A DNA stretch of 10,685 bases from CBFGTA01 sp965651595 (GTDB lineage Bacteria; Actinomycetota; Actinomycetes; S36-B12; UBA10799): positions 1-10,685 of the forward strand of contig CBFGTA010000076.1 in NCBI GenBank assembly GCA_965651595.1, written 5' to 3'. Below, one piece after another: positions 1-7,353 of this stretch. The number at the start of each line of letters is the position of its first letter. Within the stretch, counting starts at the first letter, position 1. Both the position numbers and the translations under genes were made by a program. The notes below the pieces were generated by a model. It did not search any database. It was given only the letters and a program-made list of their open reading frames with translations, and was not told where the DNA came from.

Positions 1-2
1 AT

Positions 3-2018
3 GCACTGCTGCGGGTCTTGTTCAGCCGCATCGGTTCGCCTCACGTTGGCCCTCCGAGTGCGTTCTCGTTCAACGTCGCGTCCGTATCGGCGTCCGGAGC
101 GGTCACCGTCGACCGTGGCGGCAAGTCCCGGGCCGAGCACAAGGAGTACAACCGACTCGGGGGAATGTGCCCCGAGTGTGAGGGCCGAGGGGTCGTCTCC
201 GATATCAGCCTGGACGAATTATTCGACGCTTCGAAATCGCTCAATGACGGACCATTCACGATCCCCGGCTATACCCCAGACGGGTGGAACGTCAGAATCT
301 TCATCGGGTCAGGATTCTTCGACCCCGACAAGCCAATAGCAATGTACTCGGCGCGCGAGCGGCACGACTTCTTATATCGGAAGCCAGTCAAAATTTCGTT
401 CAACGACATGAACCTCACCTACGAAGGCCTCATTCCGCGAATCCAGAAGTCCTTCTTGTCAAAGGATCGCGACTCGTTGCAACCACATGTGCGCGCTTTT
501 GTTGACCGGGCAGCCGAGTTCACCACCTGCCCCGAGTGTGACGGCACCCGACTCAACGACGCTGCCCGGTCGTGCATGATCGGCGGCCGCAGCATCGCGG
601 ACGTGTGTGCTGTCGAACTCACCGAGTTACCTGAGTGGATCGATACAATCGATCACAAGCAAGCGGGGCCCGTGGTCGCTGGCCTGCGCCACACCATCGA
701 TAGTTTGATCGACATTGGCCTCGGCTACCTCCGTCTCGACCGCGCCACCGGAACCCTCTCCGGCGGAGAGTCTCAACGGATCAAACTAGTTCGGCACCTT
801 GGATCCGCTCTCACCGATATCACTTATGTTTTCGATGAGCCTACGATCGGATTGCACCCCCATGACATTGCGGCCATGAATGATCTCCTTATCGCCCTGC
901 GCGATAAGGGCAACACGGTCCTAGTCGTGGAGCACAAGCCCCAGATGATCCGAATCGCCGACCATGTCATCGACATCGGTCCCGGCGCAGGCACCGACGG
1001 TGGCGAAATCGTCTACCAGGGTCGAGTCGCGAACCTTGGCGACTCGACCGGGCCGACCGGTCGTCACTGGAACGATCCGCCCCGCCTGCGGGACCAGGTT
1101 CGAACGGCAACCGACGCCTGGCGGATTGAGGGGGCCTCACAGCACAACCTCCAGAATCTCACCGTCGAGGTGCCCCAAGGAGTTCTGGTGGTCGTGACAG
1201 GAGTCGCTGGCTCCGGCAAATCCAGCCTGGTCGACCACTACATCGCAACTGCTGCTGGGGTCGCGCCGCTCAACCAAACCTCGATCCGTGGCTCTCGCCG
1301 ATCGAACCCGGCCACGTACTCCGGCGCCTTTGATCACATTCGCAAAGTCTTCGCGAAGGCCAACGGCGTCAAGCCCGGCCTGTTCAGTCCGAACTCAGAC
1401 GGTGCGTGCCCCACCTGTATGGGCGTCGGTCTGATCTTCACAGACCTTGGGTTCATGAACACCGTCAGCTCCACCTGCGAAGACTGTGAGGGACGACGAT
1501 TCGACCGGTCGATTCTCGACCTGACTGTGTCCGGCCACAGTATCGCCGACGTTCTCGACCTGTCGGTTGCTTCGGCGGCTGCCCTATTCGCCACGGATGA
1601 CGCAAAATCCAAGCCCGCCGCCACCATTCTGGACCGGCTGACCGCAGTGGGTTTGGGCTACCTGCAACTCGGACAGCCCCTCACGTCACTGTCCGGTGGA
1701 GAGCGCCAACGACTCAAGTTGGCTAACCACTTGGCTGACGATTCGTCGACGATCATCCTGGACGAGCCCACCACCGGGCTTCACTTGACTGACGTGCACG
1801 CACTCTTATCTATGCTCGATGACCTGGTCGACAGTGGTCGTTCCGTCATCATCGTGGAACACCACCTGCAGGTCATCGCTCACGCCGACTGGGTGATCGA
1901 TCTGGGTCCTGGTGCTGGCAACGACGGCGGACGCATCGTTTTCGAGGGGACGCCTTCGGATTTGCTCCGCGCCGCCGGCAGCCTGACTGGCCGCTACCTC
2001 GCCGACTGCCTACAGTGA
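3..2018 (+). CDS. UvrA-family ABC ATPase, short form without UvrB-binding domain (5' end cut by window)
   Basis: The reading frame is open to the left edge (ALLRVLFSRIG...), so the N-terminus with the first Walker A lies outside the window; a TTG at 18 is not the true start. Seen in order: MCPECEGRG zinc-ligand motif near 165-192, a second CPECDGTRLN motif near 528, the first ABC signature LSGGESQR near 760 and its Walker B with FDEPTIGLHPHD near 830, the second Walker A GVAGSGKSS near 1200, a CPTC...CEDC zinc finger near 1408-1488, the second signature LSGGERQR near 1690 and LDEPTTGLHL near 1760. In canonical UvrA roughly 200 residues (UvrB-binding domain) separate the SRIGSPH region from FSFN; here they are nearly adjacent. 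That places it with the roughly 750-800 aa UvrA-like proteins common in actinobacteria, related to DrrC-type drug-resistance proteins. Cytosolic DNA-binding ATPase; a role in repair or drug tolerance is inferred. It converges on the permease gene. Confidence 0.92.
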   Translation, partial: ALLRVLFSRIGSPHVGPPSAFSFNVASVSASGAVTVDRGGKSRAEHKEYNRLGGMCPECEGRGVVSDISLDELFDASKSLNDGPFTIPGYTPDGWNVRIFIGSGFFDPDKPIAMYSARERHDFLYRKPVKISFNDMNLTYEGLIPRIQKSFLSKDRDSLQPHVRAFVDRAAEFTTCPECDGTRLNDAARSCMIGGRSIADVCAVELTELPEWIDTIDHKQAGPVVAGLRHTIDSLIDIGLGYLRLDRATGTLSGGESQRIKLVRHLGSALTDITYVFDEPTIGLHPHDIAAMNDLLIALRDKGNTVLVVEHKPQMIRIADHVIDIGPGAGTDGGEIVYQGRVANLGDSTGPTGRHWNDPPRLRDQVRTATDAWRIEGASQHNLQNLTVEVPQGVLVVVTGVAGSGKSSLVDHYIATAAGVAPLNQTSIRGSRRSNPATYSGAFDHIRKVFAKANGVKPGLFSPNSDGACPTCMGVGLIFTDLGFMNTVSSTCEDCEGRRFDRSILDLTVSGHSIADVLDLSVASAAALFATDDAKSKPAATILDRLTAVGLGYLQLGQPLTSLSGGERQRLKLANHLADDSSTIILDEPTTGLHLTDVHALLSMLDDLVDSGRSVIIVEHHLQVIAHADWVIDLGPGAGNDGGRIVFEGTPSDLLRAAGSLTGRYLADCLQ

Positions 2019-2061
2019 CGCTTCGCGAGGTCGAAGAGCCTTCGTCACCAGCGAGGAAGGC
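2015..2061. terminator. possible bidirectional terminator between convergent genes
   Basis: The stop codon of the UvrA-like gene is embedded in a folded region. GTGACG (2015-2020) can pair with CGTCAC (2043-2048), enclosing a small hairpin CTTCG (2021-2025) / CGAAG (2032-2036). An alternative pairing is GCCTTC (2038-2043) with GAAGGC (2056-2061). There is no T-tract on either strand, so this is weak evidence, although U-poor terminators are common in high-GC bacteria and the position between two convergent genes fits. Confidence 0.35.
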
Positions 2062-2100
2062 CCGTCGGGAAGACCTGGGTCCTAACGCTGGCCCGTTGGC

Positions 2101-3624
2101 CTACTCGTCGGGTACGAGGACCGGCGTATCGGCTTTGAGGACTTCGCCACGGAAGAACGGTGGCGCAATGAACGAGTAAATGATCATCAGCACCACACCC
2201 ACCAGAATGGAACCGATGCCGACGACGAAGGTAGTTCCCACCCCCAGCAGTGTCGTTCCATCATAGTCCGGGCTCGCCATGTTGACCGCACTCGCGAAGA
2301 AGGCAATCATCAGCATCGCGCCACCGAGCACGGGGAATATCAGCTTAAACAGCGTGTCCTTGAACGTCAAGAAGAGTTCTTTTCGGAAATACCACGTACA
2401 GGCGAAAGCCACGATCGCGTAGTACAGACTGATCGCCAGCGCGATCGATTCAATGGTCGCGGCCAGTACGTTGTCGGAGATGATGGACATGACGATGTAG
2501 AACGCGATCCCGATGGCGCAGGTGACGAAAGTTGAAAATCCCGGTGTCATGAACTTGGGGTGGACGGAAGCAAACCGGGCGGGCAGCGCCTTGTAGACAC
2601 CCATCGCCAGAGTTCCGCGAGCGGTCGGGAGGATCGTGGTCTGGGCGCTCGCCATCACCGACAGCAGAGTCACAAACACCACGAACAACATGCCTGGTGT
2701 GCCAATCAGAGAATCGGCGAGTGGGGCCAAAATGTCGTCTTGGATGCTGGCGTTGTTGAGGCCAATGCCTTCCTCCCCGAGTCCGGCATACGAGATGGTC
2801 GCGGTAGTGACAACCAGATAGCCCACCAGCAAGATCACCGTTGCGATCAGGGCCGCCCGGCCCGGGGTCTTTTCGGGGTCCTTGGTCTCCTCGTTGATCG
2901 ATAGAATCGCATCCCAGCCCCAGTAAAGGAACGTGCACAGCAGCACGCCTTGAATCAATTGGCTAAACGAGAGGCCAGTCGGCAGGAACCAACTCATTTC
3001 CGGCGTCAGTGAGCCTTCGGGAGCCGACCCGCCGAAGACAGCCCAGAACGCTGCCACCGAGATGAGCGCCAATGCGATGTACTGCAAGATGACCAAGACC
3101 GTTTGCATCCAGGCGGCAATCTGCAGTCCGCGATAGGCGATATACGCCATCAGAAGGACGAAAAGTGTTCCCGTGATCGCAACGAGCACCCCGTTCGATT
3201 CGAGGTCCTGCTGGCCGAACAAGTCGAGGAAGTATTGGCCAGCCACCTCGGCCGCACTAGCGAGGAAGATGATGCCAGTCACAGCCACACACCAACCCGC
3301 GAACCACCCCACCCACGGCCCGAACGCCTTCGTCCCCCAGGTAAATGCGGTACCGCAGTCGGGAACCACGTTGTTCCACTCGCGGTAGGCATAGGCGGTG
3401 AACAGCATCGGAATGAACCCGAGGATCAGACACGCCGGGGCTTTCACTCCCACTGCGGCGGCGATAAATCCGATCGTGGCTGCCATGGAGTACACCGGAG
3501 CGGTTGACGACAGTCCCATGATGGTGGCGCCAAACACGCCGACGGTCCCCGAGCGCAGTCCCTTCGACTGCACCCCAGCCGGGTCGACTGCGTGAACAGC
3601 GGCGGAGCTTCCTTGATCGGCCAT
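2101..3624 (-). CDS. APC-superfamily amino acid/amine permease (first of two paralogs)
   Basis: A 507-residue integral membrane protein with about 12 or more hydrophobic segments. The first, GVFGATIMGLSSTAPVYS (about residues 29-46), is the APC TM1 with a glycine- and proline-containing, probably unwound, substrate site. A conserved block PDCGTAFTW follows near residue 88, and a cytosolic segment with NEETKDPEKTPGRAA lies between later helices, as is usual for APC permeases of this group. It likely imports an amino acid or amine in symport with protons or sodium. It lies 177 bases downstream of a flavin amine oxidase on the same strand, which suggests amine or polyamine uptake; exact substrate unknown. 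The ATG at 3624 is used because no other upstream start keeps the TM1 region intact, but the ribosome binding site before it is weak. Its C-terminus FFRGEVLKADTPVLV closely matches that of the second permease in the window. Confidence 0.9.
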   Translation of the reverse strand: MADQGSSAAVHAVDPAGVQSKGLRSGTVGVFGATIMGLSSTAPVYSMAATIGFIAAAVGVKAPACLILGFIPMLFTAYAYREWNNVVPDCGTAFTWGTKAFGPWVGWFAGWCVAVTGIIFLASAAEVAGQYFLDLFGQQDLESNGVLVAITGTLFVLLMAYIAYRGLQIAAWMQTVLVILQYIALALISVAAFWAVFGGSAPEGSLTPEMSWFLPTGLSFSQLIQGVLLCTFLYWGWDAILSINEETKDPEKTPGRAALIATVILLVGYLVVTTATISYAGLGEEGIGLNNASIQDDILAPLADSLIGTPGMLFVVFVTLLSVMASAQTTILPTARGTLAMGVYKALPARFASVHPKFMTPGFSTFVTCAIGIAFYIVMSIISDNVLAATIESIALAISLYYAIVAFACTWYFRKELFLTFKDTLFKLIFPVLGGAMLMIAFFASAVNMASPDYDGTTLLGVGTTFVVGIGSILVGVVLMIIYSFIAPPFFRGEVLKADTPVLVPDE

Positions 3625-3673
3625 TGCAGCACGCTAATCGCCAGAGCACCCCAGTCGCTATCGGGCAACGCCT

Positions 3674-3699
3674 AATTGGTGCACGATTTCTGCACAATT
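3674..3699. promoter_or_regulatory. 26-base imperfect palindrome, candidate operator for the permease gene
   Basis: The arms AATTGGTGCA (3674-3683) and TGCACAATT (3691-3699) are inverted copies differing by a single extra G, around a 7-base centre. It is the only clear palindrome in the 177 bases between the amine oxidase and the permease and sits about 50 bases before the permease start, where a repressor or activator would act. It suggests the permease has its own control as well as possible read-through from the oxidase gene. The regulator family is not identifiable. Confidence 0.4.
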
Positions 3700-3801
3700 C
3701 CCACGCCGCGAACGTTGGGATCAAACCGCGGGGTCTATGAGCGGCACGCCAAGGACAACCACGGGGCCAAGCGTTGTAATGTCCGCACCTACGCGGCAGG
3801 T

Positions 3802-5160
3802 CTAGCCCAGGGCGTCGAGCACCTCGCGGGCTGCTCTCTCCCCTGATTCGAGCGCCCCTTCCATGTAGCCGCTCCAGTACGACGCTGTTTCGGTTGATGC
3901 CCACTTGATCGGACCGATCGGCGCGGCTAGAGCGTCGCCGAAATGGGTCCACGTGTTGGGCCCCATATTGGCGTTGTAGCAGCCGCGCGTCCAAGGCCGT
4001 TCCGCCCATTCGCCGTCTACATAGCCGACCGGATTTCGCGCCGCATCACCGAAGTGCCGCCCCAACTCGTCCAGGATCAAAGCCTTGCGTTCTTCCGTCG
4101 GCAACCGGCCAAAAGTGCGCGCCTGCTCACCTTCCAGGAAACTGAGGATGATGCCGGTCTTGCCATCAGGAGTGCAAGAATCGTTGGACATGCGGGCTGG
4201 CCCACGGTCGGAGATGAGTTGGGCGTTGAGTCCCTCAGCCCGCCAGAACGGTTCGTCGTAAATTGTGAACACCTTCATCGACGATGCCTGCGGCATGCGC
4301 TGGGTGAGCTGGTCCCGCTTGCCCGGCAATGGCGGGTCATACATGATCCGCCCGGCCAAAGTAGGAGCGATCGCCACGATGACCTGCCGACCCCTAGCGA
4401 CCACTCCACCGCGACACGTCACGGTGACCGATTCATTGGTGTATTCGATGGTCTGGACCGGGGCGTTGAGAATGATGTTGTCGCGACCCACTCGGTCGGC
4501 CTGGCCCTCTGGGAGACGTCCCGTGCCACCCACGAAACGTGTCGTCTGCGCGTCTCCTTCGCTCTCGGCGAGCAACTCGGCTCCCCTGCCGCACACGGCC
4601 ACGTTGAACAGCAAGTCCAGCAGCGACACCTCGGTCAGCGGAACTGCCGTAATTCCCACCGAGCAAATCTCGAACAACGTACGAGCTTCGTAACTCAAGC
4701 CAAATGAGTCTGCCCACTGTGCCGCCGTAATTGCGTCCCACTCAGCAGCTTGTGCGGCCTTCCAGGGAGCGGCGGGGTCAATAGTTGCCGACATCTCATC
4801 AATCCGGTCGTAGAGCTCCTGTAGTCGAGCCAGTTCGTCGCCGTGGCGAGCCTTGAAATCAGCCTCGCGCATCGGGTCGCCACCAATCTCATAGCTGGTC
4901 TCGCCGTCCTCGAACTGCGCAAACGTCTCGACCCCGAGCTCGGACGCCAAATCCGCCACCCGATCCTGGCCAGCGCCGATCCACTGCGCCCCCAGTTCGA
5001 GATGCACTCCGGGAGCGACCTCTTCAGTCAGTACCCGACCGCCGACCCGATCGTTGGCTTCAACAATGATCACGGTCTTGCCAGCTGACTGGAGGGTCTC
5101 CGCCGCTCGCAGCCCTGCCATCCCGGCTCCAACGATCACAACATCTGCTTCGTGGGTCAT
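3802..5160 (-). CDS. flavin monoamine oxidase family protein (MAO/putrescine oxidase-like)
   Basis: A 452-residue FAD enzyme predicted to oxidise a primary amine to an aldehyde, releasing ammonia and hydrogen peroxide. The N-terminus shows the dinucleotide-binding fold: VVIVGAGMAGLRAA (GxGxxG at 11-16), Glu34 for the ribose, then RVGGRV (38-43) and LGAQWIG (56-62). The C-terminus has STETASYWSGYMEGALESG (422-440), very close to the flavin-binding end of monoamine oxidases. Length is typical of bacterial putrescine and monoamine oxidases. Cys394 in the RGCYN motif aligns by eye with the cysteine that carries covalent FAD in mitochondrial MAO. No signal peptide, so cytosolic. The ATG at 5160 is preceded by GAGAGG about nine bases upstream. 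The APC permease downstream suggests joint amine uptake and breakdown. Putrescine, tyramine or another amine are all possible substrates. Confidence 0.93.
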   Translation of the reverse strand: MTHEADVVIVGAGMAGLRAAETLQSAGKTVIIVEANDRVGGRVLTEEVAPGVHLELGAQWIGAGQDRVADLASELGVETFAQFEDGETSYEIGGDPMREADFKARHGDELARLQELYDRIDEMSATIDPAAPWKAAQAAEWDAITAAQWADSFGLSYEARTLFEICSVGITAVPLTEVSLLDLLFNVAVCGRGAELLAESEGDAQTTRFVGGTGRLPEGQADRVGRDNIILNAPVQTIEYTNESVTVTCRGGVVARGRQVIVAIAPTLAGRIMYDPPLPGKRDQLTQRMPQASSMKVFTIYDEPFWRAEGLNAQLISDRGPARMSNDSCTPDGKTGIILSFLEGEQARTFGRLPTEERKALILDELGRHFGDAARNPVGYVDGEWAERPWTRGCYNANMGPNTWTHFGDALAAPIGPIKWASTETASYWSGYMEGALESGERAAREVLDALG

Positions 5161-5208
5161 GCCCGCCTGCCTCTCTGTCCACCTCTTCCACCGGACCGAT
5201 CCGAACCG

Positions 5209-5259
5209 GGGTTACACAATCTAGGGCCTGAAGCGCCGTACTCGCCTACTGTGTAACCC
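5209..5259. promoter_or_regulatory. perfect 10-bp inverted repeat upstream of the amine oxidase gene
   Basis: GGGTTACACA (5209-5218) is repeated as its exact reverse complement TGTGTAACCC (5250-5259), with a 31-base interval, so equivalent positions of the arms lie about four helical turns apart. A short CAATCT/AGATTG pair adjoins the arms (5217-5222 and 5260-5265), so each copy is part of a slightly longer related block. The pair lies 49 to 99 bases before the amine oxidase start. It is best read as two binding sites for a dimeric regulator that could loop or co-operate; a very long-loop hairpin is less likely. The regulator is not known and is not encoded in the window. Confidence 0.45.
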
Positions 5260-5347
5260 AGATTGCGCGGACGAGCGTGAGTACAGTGACGAAAGTCCCG
5301 AGCTGCTTGCGCTGTTCGGTGGCAATCGGTGGAGGTCTGCAATGAAC

Positions 5348-5376
5348 TTGCGCCCCCACTCCCAGACCAGTAACTT
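5348..5376 (+). promoter_or_regulatory. candidate promoter of the encapsulin-DyP operon
   Basis: TTGCGC (5348-5353) and TAACTT (5371-5376) are separated by 17 bases and resemble -35 and -10 elements of housekeeping-sigma promoters. Transcription would begin near 5383, leaving a leader of roughly 30 bases before the encapsulin start. The -10 is overlapped by a DtxR/IdeR-like box. Assigned by eye; only moderate match to consensus. Confidence 0.4.
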
Positions 5377-5388
5377 AGGCTCACCTAA
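5370..5388 (+). promoter_or_regulatory. DtxR/IdeR-like iron box
   Basis: GTAACTTAGGCTCACCTAA matches the known 19-base DtxR/IdeR consensus TTAGGTTAGGCTAACCTAA at 15 of 19 positions, with 13 of the last 14 identical. It contains the inverted pair TTAGG (5375-5379) and CCTAA (5384-5388). The box covers the proposed -10 and start site, a position where an iron-loaded DtxR-family repressor would block transcription. That would make the encapsulin and peroxidase genes higher under iron limitation. If the real start site lies farther downstream, activation would instead be possible, as seen for some ferritin genes with IdeR. Confidence 0.65.
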
Positions 5389-5411
5389 CTTCACGAACCG
5401 CAGGAGGTTCC

Positions 5412-6218
5412 ATGGACCACTTATTGCGCGACAAGGCACCCATCAGCCAGACGGGCTGGTCAGAGATCGAGGAGGAGGCGACTCGGTCACTGCGCCATTT
5501 CTTGGCTGCGCGCAAGGTGGTGGAATACTCGGCCTCCGGCGACTGGACGCGGTCAGCGGTCGATATCGGGCGAGTTGAGGCGGCGGCCCCTGACGCCTCA
5601 GAGTTTGAACTTCAGGTGCGAAAGGTCTTGCCGCTGGCCGAGATCCGCGTACCTTTCGTGATTGATCGCGCCGAACTGGCCGCTGCCGATCGTGGGGCAC
5701 GCGACATGGACACGGACCCGGTCATTGAGGCCGCGCGAATTGCCGCCCAGGCTGAAGACTCCTTAGTATTTCTCGGCAGTGACCAGATCCACGTGGCTGG
5801 TGTCTGTGGTGCTTCCGCCCATGACACCGTGTATCTCGACCCCACGTATGCGGGGTTCCCTGACCAACTCGCCAGCGCGTTGAACACGCTGCAGGACGCG
5901 GGGATTGAGGGCCCTTACGCCATGGCACTCGGTCCCGACGTCTGGACTGGTGTGATGGAGTCCGCCGAAGGCGGCGGCTACCCGTTACTTAAGCACGTTC
6001 GCCTCATTTTGGACGGGCCTGTCGTGTGGGCGCCGTCGTTGCAGGGGGCTGTGCTGCTTAGTCAACGTGGGGGCGACTACTGCATCGAGGGCGGCCAGGA
6101 CTGGTCGATCGGTTATTCGGCCCACGACGAGCGGACAGTCACCCTGTACCTGGAAGAGTCCGTGACGACGGTCGTCAATACTCCGGAAGCGGCCGTGCGC
6201 TTCGAACTGGCCCGATGA
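5412..6218 (+). CDS. enc: family 1 encapsulin nanocompartment shell protein
   Basis: A 268-residue protein of the encapsulin/linocin-M18 family, with the HK97 phage-capsid-like fold that assembles into a closed protein shell in the cytoplasm. Recognisable blocks: N-terminal APISQTGWSEIEEEA (9-23), RKVVEYS...GDW (34-45), ELQVRKVLPLAEIRVPF (66-82), DMDTDPVIEAA (98-108), YAMALGPDVW (169-178), LLSQRGGDY (215-223), DWSIGY (230-235) and C-terminal TPEAAVRFEL (257-266). Length is typical of 60-subunit (T=1) family 1 shells. The ATG at 5412 has a strong AGGAGG (5402-5407) only four bases before it. The DyP peroxidase gene follows after 37 bases and carries a targeting motif, so the shell's main cargo is clear. 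Expression is probably iron-regulated through the box at 5370-5388. The shell interior should house heme peroxidase chemistry; a wider role in oxidative stress or iron handling is inferred. Confidence 0.95.
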   Translation: MDHLLRDKAPISQTGWSEIEEEATRSLRHFLAARKVVEYSASGDWTRSAVDIGRVEAAAPDASEFELQVRKVLPLAEIRVPFVIDRAELAAADRGARDMDTDPVIEAARIAAQAEDSLVFLGSDQIHVAGVCGASAHDTVYLDPTYAGFPDQLASALNTLQDAGIEGPYAMALGPDVWTGVMESAEGGGYPLLKHVRLILDGPVVWAPSLQGAVLLSQRGGDYCIEGGQDWSIGYSAHDERTVTLYLEESVTTVVNTPEAAVRFELAR

Positions 6219-6255
6219 GGCCGACCGAGGCCCCTCAGACCCCGGATAACCCCCA

Positions 6256-7350
6256 ATGACCGGTACGCCTGCCATTCCTCAGCCCGGCATCTTCGCTGCC
6301 GGAGTCGCTCGACACGTCCACCTGGAGTTCTCGGTTCGAGGCACGGCCACGCCAGACCAAGCAGTGGCCTCGATTGCGCGCGCCCGACGGGCAGTAGCCG
6401 CGTTCAACGGCCCCAATGCGACGTGGGGGTTTCGTCCCCGCTGGTGGCGACAGTGGGGCCCTATCCCAGAGGGTGTAGACGATTTCGCCGGAGTAACCGT
6501 GACCGGTCGGGCCGGTGCGCCCGCCACTGGTTTCGATATCTGGCTGTGGCTCAGTGCCGCCGACGTCGATCGAGTCAATCTGGCCGCCATCGAAGCCCTC
6601 GAGAACCTAGCTGACGTCGCACATTGTCAGTTGCGCCTCGACTGCTACACCGATGCCAACAGCGACGATCCCACCGGTTTCCAAGACGGGACAGAGAACC
6701 CACCCGTCGATCGTGCCGCGCAGGTGTCCTTGTTCGATGCTCCCGCGGCCTGCACCGGCTCGACCGTTGCCTTGGTGCAGAAGTGGGTGCACGATATGGA
6801 GGCGTTCCACCAGTTACCGGTTACTGAGCAAGAGCAAGTATTTGGCCGCTCGCGTAAGGGGAGCATCGAAATTCCCGAAGACGTTCGTTCGCCACAGAGC
6901 CACGTCAGCCGCAACCAAGTGCTCGACGAGACGGGCGAAGAACGCAAGATCTTTCGCCGCAATACTCAGTTCCAAACCGACACCGAAGCAGGCAGCCAGT
7001 TCATCGGCTTCACCAACGACCCCCCGTTGATCATCACCATGCTGGAACGCATGTTCGGAAACACCGAGGACGGCCTCCACGACAGGTTCACCGACTTCTC
7101 CCGAGCGCTGACGGGATCGTTCTACTACTGCCCGTCGCTGGCAGAACTGTCGCGCGTCTTCGGGGGCCTCGACGACGAGGAAACCGACAGCCCACCTGAG
7201 CGCATCGACGAGCCGCCGGCCGGTGGTGCGACCCTGGGCATCGGATCACTGCTACAGGCGGGAAACGTCGGCAGCCTTGACGACAATCAGGACCAACGAC
7301 CCCTGCTCGCGGGACGTTCACCTCGTCCACTGACTGGGCCATTTCGCTAG
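6256..7350 (+). CDS. dyp: dye-decolorizing (DyP-type) heme peroxidase, encapsulin cargo
   Basis: A 364-residue heme peroxidase that uses hydrogen peroxide to oxidise organic substrates. The DyP signature GFQDGTENP starts at 141, with catalytic Asp144. His216 in SHVSRN is the expected heme ligand, and Arg234 and Asn236 in FRRNTQF match the distal residues of B-type DyPs; spacing agrees to within one residue with Rhodococcus DypB as I recall it. No Tat or other signal peptide. After the catalytic domain (to about 304) comes an acidic, proline-rich linker and then TLGIGSL (326-332), the encapsulin cargo-loading motif. Normally this lies at the very C-terminus, but here about 32 residues follow, including a second GSL (339-341) and a basic RSPRP stretch. 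The ATG at 6256 has only a weak upstream GGA, so translation may depend on the encapsulin gene 37 bases upstream. Confidence 0.95.
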   Translation: MTGTPAIPQPGIFAAGVARHVHLEFSVRGTATPDQAVASIARARRAVAAFNGPNATWGFRPRWWRQWGPIPEGVDDFAGVTVTGRAGAPATGFDIWLWLSAADVDRVNLAAIEALENLADVAHCQLRLDCYTDANSDDPTGFQDGTENPPVDRAAQVSLFDAPAACTGSTVALVQKWVHDMEAFHQLPVTEQEQVFGRSRKGSIEIPEDVRSPQSHVSRNQVLDETGEERKIFRRNTQFQTDTEAGSQFIGFTNDPPLIITMLERMFGNTEDGLHDRFTDFSRALTGSFYYCPSLAELSRVFGGLDDEETDSPPERIDEPPAGGATLGIGSLLQAGNVGSLDDNQDQRPLLAGRSPRPLTGPFR

Positions 7351-7353
7351 TCT

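Noticed and set aside
1..339. Frame of 112 codons beginning with the first ATG of the window
   Set aside because: It overlaps the UvrA-like gene in another frame, is Ser/Arg-rich and shows no domain; the ATG at base 1 is incidental.
3674..3699. Possible second DtxR/IdeR box near the permease (a TTAGG is present on the - strand at this site)
   Set aside because: Only one half-site is present without the matching CCTAA arm; the palindrome here has a different sequence.
3783..3796. CCGC/GCGG hairpin just after the amine oxidase stop
   Set aside because: Only four base pairs with no T-tract; too weak to call a terminator, so read-through from oxidase to permease remains possible.
3257..4009. 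Frame of 250 codons on the - strand spanning the permease/oxidase gap
   Set aside because: It is an off-frame shadow of the oxidase and permease ends, very Arg-rich, and crosses the intergenic palindrome.
3943..4707. Frame of 254 codons on the + strand
   Set aside because: Antisense to the well-supported amine oxidase; no recognisable domain and composition typical of an antisense frame.
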